Of a DNA stretch of 64,000 nucleotides, positions 11,061 through 21,032 are shown piece by piece; positions within the stretch are counted from its first letter, which is position 1, and every line of letters begins with the position of its first letter. This stretch comes from Scolanthus callimorphus (Eukaryota; Cnidaria; Anthozoa; Actiniaria; Edwardsiidae). The notes under the pieces are model-generated. The model worked only from the letters and a program-made list of their open reading frames with translations. It ran no database searches and was not told where the DNA came from. The position numbers and the translations under genes are program-made. The DNA lies in NCBI GenBank assembly GCA_033964015.1, contig CM066921.1:22301355-22365354 (forward strand). The letters run 5' to 3'.

Positions 11061-13137
11061 AGAACGACGTATGGACCAGGCCTTAACCTCTCTAATCCGC
11101 CGATGAAAATGGATGCTTTCCCCAACTTGGAATTGTTCTGAGGCCAACGAAATGGCGGCAGAGGCAGACATGGAAAACTTTGCTCTTAATGAGTACACGT
11201 TTCCTGACCAAAATGTGGTAATTCTGTGTTGGGTTAATTTTCCTCGTTACCCGCGGGTCATCCGCGGCGTCCAATGAAAACGTTTAGTTGCTGTTTTGGC
11301 GGGAGTAGCGAGAACTCGTCCCAAAAGCGTAATAATGAGTTCTATGTGCGCCAACACTTGGTCACCAACAACAAACAAACATCTATATCGATCTTCATTT
11401 TGAGGACATTATTTAAGCGTCATGCTCATTGCTATACATATGAATCAAGAAACCGTCATCAAGCTACGGGTGATGGTTCTGTGTGGTAAAATGGTTATTT
11501 ACCTGTAATGTGTGTTTTAATGACGGCTAAAGATATTACATGCGGTCGTTTACTTTACAGATTCGACATCCTGTGTTATGCTAATGATAAGGCAATATTG
11601 TAGGCTTTATAAAATCCTTTGTCGGAACCAACTAGAGAGAGTTCATTTGTAAAGACAACACCACATTCACTTTTATAGACTCCCTCTATTATGTCGTGTA
11701 GAACATATTTTATGATCTCATGAAAAAATCTACGAGTGACCCTAGGCTGTGCTCTAAACAGGGTTTTCCACTTTGGCATTGACTCAGAATGTAGATATAA
11801 ATAAAAACACAGTAAAACAAGAAGCCCATTGAGCGGCTTTGGGTTCTAGTAGTGCGAGAATACTGAGCTAGTGTCGTCAATGCTACTAATGTAGCCAGCC
11901 TTTGACAGAGCCGGAGCGCCTTTCAAAAGGTCCCTTCTTCCATAATCAAGCCACATGCTATGAATGGTTGTGTGTCATTTTTTAGTTGCTAAACTATCAT
12001 TACCATACTTCCCCTTACTATAATAGCCCCGAGTTCGATCTCAAACGCCATTCGTTAAATAATCGTGCCCGAAATTCATTTCAGATTACAAATAATTATC
12101 ACAAGACCGAGAAAAACAACTGTTTCAACAAAAGTACGTCTTTTGAATTTCAAATTTCCAATAGTTACGTTTTCTTTCAGGCATGTTAGATACGTCAGTG
12201 TACTCAAAAATATTGATTTTGACATCAAAATCGCATGAGGTGTAATGAACTGCATTGCCTTTATAGAAAGGGATAAAGATCACAAACAACGCGAATGGAG
12301 CGCGCATTTCATGTTTGGCTGCTTCAAACATGACTTGTGTTTACAAGACGCTCTCAGCTAGATCAAATCTCATCGGCAGGTTATGCGAGTCAATAGATTC
12401 ACTTTTCGCCCGTTTTTCGCCGCTCGGAGCCATACTGAACTCGCCTTACAGACCAAAGGTGATTCCGTGCACGGATATTTTGCTTCAAGGAAGCTTGCGA
12501 TTAATGGTTACATTGTTGAGTAGTAAAAGGACAAATCATTTAAGATGGCAGCTGACGATTAAGACGAAATTGGTTTCCACCGACAAGTCCAGCTGTTGAC
12601 AAGGGAGCAGGTCATTCTTACACACACCTCACATAGACTGACCCTCACTGAGTGGCGGAGCATGGGAAATATCTTAACTGGCAATCAATCTTGAGTTACT
12701 TTAAATTACATTTAGTATTTACCGATAGACCAAACGTTCCGCAGCCAAGAAACAAGAAGCGTTAAAGCCAAACCCGGCCATCCGATCTCATTACTTGTAC
12801 TTCTCCACCTCTTTTCAATTCCTCGCGTCAAGCCGGTTATCTGCTACAATGCATGTTTCTGAATCAGCGTGCTTCCTTCAGGTGAAAAGAGGTTTTAGTT
12901 GCTTTTGTGCCGAATGTATATTTAGTAGTTATCAAAAGTCTGACAACATTCAAACATGGAGTTATTAAATGCATCACTTGGCCAATTACAAGATCCATAC
13001 GATATTTAATGTAAACACTGCGAGATACCTGTCAGATATGAGATGCCAGGTGAAACAATGAGCTCGAGCCGCGACCACCGACAACGTGATTTAAGCCTCG
13101 CGAGTTGGATTATTTAAGACGAGTTCGCCTGTGTAAA
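11061..13137. other. No gene recognised
   Basis: Several short open frames occur on both strands, but none has recognisable domains, splice context or repeat structure. Confidence 0.5.
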
Positions 13138-13285
13138 AAAAACTGTAAAAATATGTCCGGTCATCTCATTGTTAGGAACGACTTGGCACGTCTGACCCTA
13201 TCGTCTGGGGATCGACACTCCTGTACTGATTTCTTTTCTGAACTTTATGCTGAAATTCAACAATACGAAAACCAGGAAAATTCAG
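13138..13285 (+). repeat. Duplicated segment, copy 1
   Basis: ATATGTCCGGTCATCTC through TGATTTCTTTTCTGAAC recurs in direct orientation at 15421-15600 with small insertions. Confidence 0.7.
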
Positions 13286-13432
13286 CCTATAAAACAGGTT
13301 CGCTGAGGAGGCCGAACGGCAGAGCCTTCCTAGCACACTTGTATGTCCAGAAAATTAATGGGCAACGGGACCACAGTAATTGGCTTTGCTGTTGTGGTGT
13401 CCCTGTCTACATACCCCGTATTAAGGGACCGA

Positions 13433-14176
13433 TCGTTTATTACGTCCACGGGGGGGGCGGTGGTTTTCTAAATTTATTGAATGTTAAAATTCGCACCCCC
13501 CTCATTAAAAAGGCGATACAAAAATAACCCCCATAACATCGATGTTCTAAAAATCTTACCCCCCACCCTGTAACCAGATCCCCGTTTGAACTAATGGAAG
13601 ACAATTTACCGAAATTTCGCTTTTTGTTGCGCGCGAAGCGCGCCCTAATTTTTATGCATGATATGAACGCATTTCACCAAACCTCAAAGAAAATGTAGAT
13701 GAACATTCCATTTGCTGTGTGTAGTAACAAAGATCGCAAATGACGTGCGTAAAGCAGGGTCAAAATGACGAATCTCTATCCTCGTAAAGTGGAACTCACG
13801 CTTGCCTAATAATTAGGCCTTCTTTTTTCGAACTGAGACAGCTCCGATGCTTATTACTGCAGAGCGTCTTTTTTGGGAGAGTTAGCTTTTTTTCTCCTAG
13901 CTAAGATATATTTTCTTTTAATGACATTCGTAGCCATTCCATTGCGCACGCACTCAAAAACTATTTTGTACATTCCGTTGCGCGCGAAGCGCGCCGAAAT
14001 TGGCGTACTTGCTATATGGCGTAGCGCTGTATGCCACGACGCGATAGCTTGTACATATTATTATTTAGTTTGAACCACAGTGTCTCTGAAAAAATTACCC
14101 CCCTCTTTTGAGAGAGGGTGCCAAAAAATTACCCCCCTAAAATCTATGTCTTCTAAATTTTTACCCCCTCCCAAAT

Positions 14177-14215
<39 letters not shown>

Positions 14216-14241
14216 TAGACGTTATAAACGATCGGTCCCTA
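13433..14241. mobile_element. TIR element with internal G/C homopolymers
   Basis: The left end AGGGACCGATCGTTTAT and right end ATAAACGATCGGTCCCT are inverted. Each is followed inward by a TACGTCCACGGGGGGG-type tract; on the right this is a run of about 35 C near 14180-14214. No transposase is seen. Target-site duplication is unclear. Confidence 0.65.
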
Positions 14242-14411
14242 ATTGTATTGTTTTTTTTTTTGTGTGTGTAGACTGCTTGCAGCCCCTTCTTTGGCGAACG
14301 TCCGTAAATCGAGAATAAAGTCCTAGTCCTACATTGTAGTTTGTTTGCGCACTCGTATTTCAAGCTCACGAGAGAGTCTAGGTGTCGGATAACAAGTAGC
14401 GGTGGAGAAAG

Positions 14412-14668
14412 CGATTCGCCTCATAACAATAGACTGCTTGCAGTCTCTTCTTTGGCGAACGTCCGTAAATCGAGAGAAAGGAAAGGGAGCTCGCTCGCGC
14501 CTCCGGCACTCACGCCATCGTCGCGCCTTCGCGCTCCTCTGGCGAGTCTCGCGCCTTCGGCGCTCGTTCGTGCCTTCGGCACTCACGGGCTCCCTTTCCC
14601 TTTCTCTCGATTTACGGACGTTCGCCAAAGAAGAGACTGCAAGCAGTCTATTGTTATGAGGCGAAGCG
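14412..14668. mobile_element. Foldback MITE, about 110-bp arms
   Basis: Arms include CATAACAATAGACTGCTTGC and TTTGGCGAACGTCCGTAAAT with their complement on the right, surrounding a GC-rich centre of TTCGGC-type repeats. A partial copy of one arm lies just to the left at about 14265-14320. Confidence 0.8.
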
Positions 14669-14925
14669 TAATAAATAAAATGGACTGGCAGTAGGATCCG
14701 TAGAATTCTGTAAAATCCTAACAATCAGAAAAATCCGAAATACAATATTTTTCATTTTTAGGTTTTGTAGAATTCTGTAGAATTCAGTTCCCGGAAGTTC
14801 GAAACTTTTTATCAACATAGCACCCCGTTAGGAAAAAAACGATTCTTCGGATTTTTGTCGGATTCTGTAACCGGAAGTTCGGAGACGTAATAAATTTTTA
14901 AATTAGCTCCCCTGAAGGGGGTACG

Positions 14926-15038
14926 GTTGATGAAATAATATACAACAAGACAATTTGTAGAACGAGACAATTTGAAGGGGTGATCCCTTCAAATTGTCTC
15001 GTTCTACAAATTGTCTTGTTCTATCTTATTTCATCAAC
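14926..15038. mobile_element. Near-perfect 113-bp hairpin element
   Basis: GTTGATGAAATAATATACAA and GACAATTTGTAGAACGAGAC are mirrored on the right with only a few mismatches around a 5-nt loop. It has no coding capacity. Confidence 0.8.
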
Positions 15039-15267
15039 TATACATGCTTGCCAGCGGCTAAGCCAAAACTATGACCAAATATTTGTGCGTTTTTGATAAG
15101 ATACCAAGTATTTTGCGAGCTGTGAAGTTGCGAGTTGCGAGCTAAGCACATTCCTCTAGAATATGCAAAAAAACATTGCTTGAATGAGCGAAAACGTGGC
15201 TAAAAATTTTATTTCGATGCGGCAAAAAAGGCTGGTTCATGTTGGAGATTCTTGTAAAGTAAAGCAA

Positions 15268-15345
15268 AACCTATAGGAGTAATTGCGAATTACTCACGCC
15301 CCCCCCCCCCCCCCTCCCTCACGACAGTCATCTGAAATTCGCGGT
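15268..15345. mobile_element. Partial copy of the TAGAGCGGATTTCA MITE
   Basis: ATAGGAGTAATTGCGAATTACTC and ACGACAGTCATCTGAAATTCGC match the right half of the MITE at 47077-47206. A poly-C run lies between the two parts. Confidence 0.55.
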
Positions 15346-15420
15346 ATTTGGACCGAAATGACATATTGCAACAGAAAGTTCCATGAGACGACTGCACGCA
15401 GACGAAGATAGATGATGGGT

Positions 15421-15600
15421 AAAAAAAAGTTAAAATATGTCCGGTCATCTCCACATTGTTAGGGATGACTGGTACATCTGACTGACCCTATGGTTCGGGG
15501 ATTGACACTCGTCTCCTGCGCTGATTTCTTTTCTGAACCTTATGAACAAATTGACTAAGAACCTTCAGCTGAAATTCAGCCATTGAAGCATATACGAAAA
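15421..15600 (+). repeat. Duplicated segment, copy 2
   Basis: Diverged direct copy of 13138-13285, with insertions inside GTCTGACCCTATCG-type sequence. Confidence 0.65.
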
Positions 15601-16438
15601 CTTGTCGTCCAAACACGATCTTGTTCGCGATCTTTCATTTCATGAGGCGTGACACGACAAGTACGTCTCAAATTGTTGTATCATCGCAGACATTTGACAA
15701 TAAAAAACCTATTGTTGATCGGAACTGTGAAACTAATTTGGCGGGGTAGAACTATCAGCTCAGTTTGAAAAAAAAAGCTCTTAGTATCACTTGTTTCACA
15801 AAACAAACTAGCTCGCAGAGAAATGTTTTTGCGAAAAAAAGCATTTTGATTGTAATTGATAATGGTGCACATCAACGCATCTCGATGTCTGTAGGGTGAA
15901 TTTCGTTTTACCTGTCGAGCATACCCCGACTTTTTTTATGTCGAAATATGCATCTCCATGTGTTGTCTTAGCCCAATAACTACCAAAGAGACACGAATTC
16001 GATGATCTAATGTGTATTTTCATCTCGTATATCCGGAGCTCCCCGGCTCGTTGCGTCACGTGGGAGGCTCTGGTGACAGCACTGACGCATGCGTATAAGA
16101 AAATGACCTATTTCCGCCTCGCAATTACCCGAGTGCACAGGGAAGAAGTCGAAGGCATAGGCTGAAAAGAGGACTAACAAACGAATTTATATTAGATGTT
16201 ATTTAACCATATATGTTTTTCAAAAGATAAACTTGTGTACGCATACACGTCGTTTCAGCCATACACGCATACACGTCGTTTCAGAGAAGGCTCTCAAATG
16301 GCTGTCACAAGACCCACCCCTGTGAGTTCCTGAGCCAGGGAGCTCCGGGATGAGAATGGTGAGGCCGGCCAATGTTTATATACAGCACATGTTGGGGACT
16401 GGCTCTCACTTGATGCCTGTTTCCACTACGAAAGTGCT
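15601..16438. other. No gene recognised
   Basis: Contains a short direct repeat, CATACACGTCGTTTCA, at about 16240-16283. No supported gene. Confidence 0.5.
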
Positions 16439-16740
16439 CAGTCGCGGATCCAGGGAGGTTCATCGCGTGCAAACGACCCCCTCCCCCCCCTCTCCCAACG
16501 AACCGATTTTTTTGGGATCGGTTTGCTAAAGACCTTTTGTCATTTCAGAGTGGTTCTTTTATTTTTTGGACCCAATGTATACCAGTATATTAAATTCATG
16601 ATGTATACGTAGCAACCACGATTACGCCTCGTAAGAGGGTCATTGACAACAGAGAAGGATTGGTAAAGAATGTTTCCTCATACGTTGCACTTCATCAGCT
16701 AAAATGCCCCCCCCCCATCCTCTCTCAAAATCCGCCACTG
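16439..16740. mobile_element. hAT-like MITE with 5-bp duplication
   Basis: The ends are CAGTCGCGGATCCAGGGAGG on the left and, read inward from the right, CAGTGGCGGATTTTGAGAGA. GTGCT flanks both sides (16434-16438 and 16741-16745). The CAGTGGCGGA terminus is typical of hAT elements, though the duplication is 5 bp rather than the usual 8. Confidence 0.6.
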
Positions 16741-17660
16741 GTGCTGAATCCATATTTATATAAGAATCAGATCCTCTAGCAAGAGCGTACACCTTCATTT
16801 TTGTGCTGATCATTTTCACGACTGTTGAATGGTTCAACATCTTGAGCATTTATTTATTGCTTTACCTCTTGCTCTTGATCTAGTTCTGGACAAGGTTCCC
16901 AGTGCCCGCTTGGAGAAGTAGGGCACAGAAGTCATGAGCATCCATTATTATTGTATTTTTTATTATTATATTTAAAAACATCTGACATGTATACGTGTGG
17001 AAATCATCCTCAGGGACTTATAACTAAGTAAGCCAACAAGAGAAAACTCACCCGGATTTGAGTTTCTCTGGTTGGCATACTTTTATCTATATATTTCAAG
17101 GAGATATCTCAGAAGTTGTAAGGGGTTAAATGAGTCACAAAGAGTTATAAAGGGTGTGTACATCAAGATAAAGTGTGTTCATACATCAAACTGTCATTAA
17201 GTTTTATCATACCTGTTAATCTGTGTTGACTGTGAGAGATCCTGCAGATTGTCTTCCACTACATGCCTCTATAAGACCTGTGCCCATCGCCAGTCAGTAT
17301 AGTTTTCACTGCCAAGATGGCAGTTACAACATGCAAGCAAAACACAAGATAAGCTAAACTTTCAAGCTCTTATTTTCACTCCATCTTTAGGGTTAATCAA
17401 AATATTTTACAAAGTCACTTGCATAAATGAGGGAAGGCTGGCTCTAAGGGGACCCCTAACCTGAGGAGCAGCCCCCCCCCCCCTCCCCACACACACGCGC
17501 TCCTTTCCCCAATTTTTCTCCTCTCTCCTAAACTGTGCTCGCTCCAAAATCCAAGATGGTGGCAGTTGTCAATAACTTCCAGGTTCCTTGCCATTAATAC
17601 AATGCCCCACCGCTAGGGGACCCCTCCTGTAGGCCCCCTCATATAAGCCCCCCTCACATA

Positions 17661-17692
17661 GTAAAGTAAAGTAAAGTAAAGTAAAGTAAAGT
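17661..17692. repeat. (GTAAA)n microsatellite
   Basis: Six consecutive GTAAA-type units. Confidence 0.9.
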
Positions 17693-17697
17693 TAAGG

Positions 17698-17880
17698 AAT
17701 GGTCCATGCTTAGCGTGCGTATATCCAGTTCTGAAAGCACGCGGATAGTTGAGAGAGCACGAAGGTAGCGTAAGAGTCGCACGAGGCGTTAGCCGAGTGC
17801 GACTCTAGCTAGCTGAGTGCTCTCTCAACTATCCAAGTGCTTCCAGAACTGGATATACGCACTGCTAAGTATGGACCATT
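17698..17880. mobile_element. 183-bp foldback element
   Basis: AATGGTCCATGCTTAGC at the left is mirrored by GCTAAGTATGGACCATT at the right. The inner arms share ATATCCAGTTCTG and GGATAGTTGAGAGAGCAC. The centre is GTCGCACGAGGC-like. Confidence 0.8.
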
Positions 17881-19147
17881 GCCTTTATAACATAGACAAG
17901 GAAGTTTCGCAAAATAAAGTTGGAAACAAAACGCATGCAAACAACAATCCCCCATAACTTGCAAGAAAAATTTAAGCTTACTGTGCGACTACGTCAACCG
18001 GGCCATCCCGTAAAAAGTTTGTCATTTAGAGATTCAAACCATTTTTAAGCAAATTTAACACCTGCAATACATCTGACGATGAGTAATTAAGTGTTTTGAA
18101 GTTATTTCTGCCCATAATTTCCACAATTTTTACGAGAAAAGCGATATTTCGGTGTCTCAGATCTCAAGAAAGTCGAGATCCTTTGTTCTGTACTCGCTTT
18201 CTGATTGGCTAACTTCTTACAAGATGGCCCGGTTGACGTAGTCGCACAGTAAATCATGCTCAATTAACGGGAATAAAATGCGGTTGGAATTATAGAACTG
18301 GATATACACACGTACTGACAAATCTCTTCTCTCTTTTTAGCCGTTTTAGTTACACTGTAAGTGGACTTTTCAAAAGCTACGCTTTGTGAAGTGGAAAATA
18401 ATAAGCTTAACTTAAGTACATCGCTTTGTGTTTCAACAACATCGTTGCATTCAGCACTGAAATTTTACAAGGAAACCCTTTTCAAATTAAATGACAAAAT
18501 CAAACTTGACTATTTCGTAGAAAATATAATGAAAACATAGTCTTTTCTAATTCTCATATTTTATTAGGCAATCATATGGCATTGCAAGAGAAAATAATAT
18601 GAAGAAAATCGAAAGCAGCGAAGGAAACCTTACTCGCCAAAAGAGAAATTGCTGCCAAACTACTAAATTTGAAGTAGCTCATTTCAGGGTTAAAAAACAT
18701 TAATCCCAAACAAAATTAATTTTGATCAATTGATTTGCTTACCTGCTAACTTGTTCCTTTCACGAATTTTTCACATGACAGTTTTGTGGCCGCTGAAGTA
18801 GAAATTCTTCCGGACTTGAATAAAAACAGCACTCAAAACAGGACCCTCAAAACTCGCACGAAAATGAGCACATTTTGCAAAAATAAACCTATCTATCAGT
18901 CATCGGATTTCCGAAACTACATAAATCCATCTGAAACAGGTTCCTTTTCACTTGCTTTCAATTTCCAGAGCTTGTTTTAGATCCAGGGTGTTGTTTTTGA
19001 CAGCTTTTGTGACATTGGCGAGCTCAATCTTGCCTCCCGTTTCGCTTGATTCCGAGTGATGACGTAATATGGGAAATCTCTATGGTATATCCATTTCTTT
19101 CACATAGAAAATCAGCCAATCAGAGCGCGCGTTATATCGTGTCTATG
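17881..19147. other. No gene recognised
   Basis: AT-rich sequence with no supported coding exon. It includes ACTACGTCAACCGGGCCATC near 17990 and its complement near 18225-18240, so part of it is another decayed inverted-repeat element. Confidence 0.5.
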
Positions 19148-19543
19148 TTATAATAGGTGCTTATATAGCGCTTATCCTCAAAGATCTAAGCGCTTTACAT
19201 TTTTGGATAACACATCCTATAGAAACCAGAATTTATAATAATGAGTGTCTCAGTATGGTGAGTTCTGTGACACAGAGGTTGGGCAACTTCTGACGGATCT
19301 TGTGGTTCTTTAACGTCCCTCTGGTTCTGGTTAGTGTAGTGTATGTGAGAGACAGGACCTACGGTTTAATGTCTGTATCCCAGAAGACGCGAAGGTCTCA
19401 CCATTTGCAGATGTTAGATCAAAGGCACCACCTTCTCTTCAATTATTTAGAAAAGACCATGAGTGTTGGTCCGGCCCGAGTTTGAACTCCCATCCTCCCG
19501 CGCATAAGCCTGGCGCTCTACCACTACACTAACCGGTTGTCAT
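19148..19543 (-). mobile_element. tRNA-derived SINE with LINE-type 3' tail
   Basis: On the minus strand the head has a pol III A box (TAGTGTAGTGGTAGAGCG) and B box (GGAGTTCAAACTC). A conserved-looking body follows (GGACGTTAAAGAACCACA, AACTCACCATACTGAGACA), reminiscent of the Nin-domain SINEs described in eumetazoans. The tail, GTAAAGCGCTTAGATC then GATAAGCGCTATATAAG, forms a hairpin that closely matches the 3' end of the L2/CR1-like LINE at 56972-58349. That implies the SINE borrowed this LINE's reverse transcriptase. Target-site duplications were not resolved. The family name is from memory. Confidence 0.75.
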
Positions 19544-19641
19544 AGGACCCCTCCTGTAAGCCCCCTCCTGTAGGCCCCCTCATGTAAGCCCCCCTCACAT
19601 AGGATCCCTAGTCAAAACCTTGTCTGTGCCTCTATATTGAT

Positions 19642-20661
19642 CTATGAACTTTCATTGTCTGAAGATGAGTCATAGTCTGTGCTGACAATAGGACAAGGCA
19701 AAGAGCCCTGTGTCTCTACCTTAGTAGCCTGTGCCTTATCCTCACGTACAGCGCTGCTGTGTAAGGCTTGTTTCTGTGACCATGCCACCAGATCAGTTAG
19801 GGTCTGGGGTTGTTGTGAAAGAGAGTGGCTGGAGTCAGGATGAGCATAAGTTGGCTGGTCTACCTTGGTATACTGTTCATATTGGTCATCAGTATCAGGA
19901 TAGTTTCCCAACACTCCATCTCCTACATCACCAGCATTAATGTTTGCAGCAATAGCAAGGCATGGCCTTTTCTGATCAACAGCCTCAAGCATCTGCTTCT
20001 CATCTGCAAGCCTCTTCCTTCTTTCTGCCCAAGGGTTGGGGTCTTTTGTTGCCCATCTCACATTCAGCACCTCATTGTCATCTAAAGTCTGCCTCTGCAT
20101 TGCTTCTAGAGCAAACTCTGCATTACATCGATAGTGATATCGGACAAAAGCAACTCCTTTGGCCTCTAGTACCTTGATGTTGTCTATAACACCCCATTCA
20201 CTAAAGTGCTTATATACAACTGAGTTCATATCATGTGTATGGTGACTGATCCCTCCTATGTACAGTGTACGGCTGGTTTCATCATCTGCTGTGAACGACC
20301 CCACGCCACTCTGGTCATCCCGTACTTCAGAATGACACTCACGCCCAAAGCAATCTCTTGTAATGGCTAGCTCTGCGTTACATCTGCTATCTGGCAACAC
20401 ATGTAGCCAAGTACAGTCATATCCCAGAGGACAACAGCCTCTGGCGAAGTTCAGACATACTCCAGCGCCATCTTGGTGAGTCCCTCGTGTCTCGCCTGCG
20501 TCCCTACCTATGTTACACCTACTGGCGGCTTTCTGTTTGGGTTCACCACGAGAGTGACTCTCACCCGAATATTTGTTGTACCAAATGTTATACGTAGATT
20601 TCGGTTTGTCACTCTTTTGGGGACCAACTGGTCTAGTTAGCTGTTTTCTTGCTTTTACCAT
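19642..20661 (-). CDS. Cwc2-type pre-mRNA splicing factor (CCCH finger + RRM)
   Basis: A 339-residue intronless frame. After a basic start comes TYNIWYNKYSG, then the region around residues 66-90 with a CCCH zinc finger (VCLNFARGCCPLGYDCTWLH). A linker, DCFGRECHSEVRDDQSGVGSF, leads to an RRM at about 130-205 with RNP2 LYIGGI, RNP1 GVAFVRY and a closing VLNVRWATKDPNPW. This order and the linker wording match fungal and plant-type Cwc2. Cwc2 is an NTC-related factor that contacts U6 and the pre-mRNA at the spliceosome's catalytic centre. In most animals RBM22 covers the combined Cwc2/Ecm2 role, so a separate Cwc2 is notable. The C-terminal 110 residues are acidic/Ser-rich and end SSSDNESS. The start has a good context and is followed by the conserved N-terminal block. 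It is divergently transcribed from LYRM7 across about 370 bp. Confidence 0.88.
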   Translation of the reverse strand: MVKARKQLTRPVGPQKSDKPKSTYNIWYNKYSGESHSRGEPKQKAASRCNIGRDAGETRGTHQDGAGVCLNFARGCCPLGYDCTWLHVLPDSRCNAELAITRDCFGRECHSEVRDDQSGVGSFTADDETSRTLYIGGISHHTHDMNSVVYKHFSEWGVIDNIKVLEAKGVAFVRYHYRCNAEFALEAMQRQTLDDNEVLNVRWATKDPNPWAERRKRLADEKQMLEAVDQKRPCLAIAANINAGDVGDGVLGNYPDTDDQYEQYTKVDQPTYAHPDSSHSLSQQPQTLTDLVAWSQKQALHSSAVREDKAQATKVETQGSLPCPIVSTDYDSSSDNESS

Positions 20662-21032
20662 GTTGCTTCAGAATAAACTAAATGCGAAGATATTATATTT
20701 TCAACGTCAGAAACGTATTTAGTTTCTTTCAAACGTAGAAGAATCTACGACAGGTTTGTCCACCATCTTGGAATCTAGAATCGCTGAGTACCAGTCTTCC
20801 TCTACCACAGGCCCTCATATCATTATTCTTAAAACTCTGAAATCACATCACACTGAATTAAATGAAGCACAATTTTCAAACTATCAAAGGTTCTTTTGAA
20901 CTGTTTTATTTCCTTTATCTTTTTAGTGCGAGGTTTTCTATTGTCTTATTTTATTTGTAGATTTGCACGGACCCTACATGGGTTCCCTGTGTAGTATGGC
21001 CGGTTGCTTCGACAACTTGTGATGGCCGCGCG
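20662..21032. promoter_or_regulatory. Divergent promoter shared by the Cwc2-like gene and LYRM7
   Basis: Only 371 bp separates the two start codons, which point away from each other, so both core promoters must lie here. No TATA box is obvious. Two short upstream ORFs precede the LYRM7 start: one begins at 20996 and stops at 21020-21022. The other begins at 21022, and its TGA (21034-21036) overlaps the LYRM7 ATG (21033-21035). Confidence 0.65.

Noticed and set aside
14341..14724. Overlapping Arg/Ser-rich frames on both strands
   Set aside because: They follow the arms of a palindromic MITE, which reads alike on both strands.
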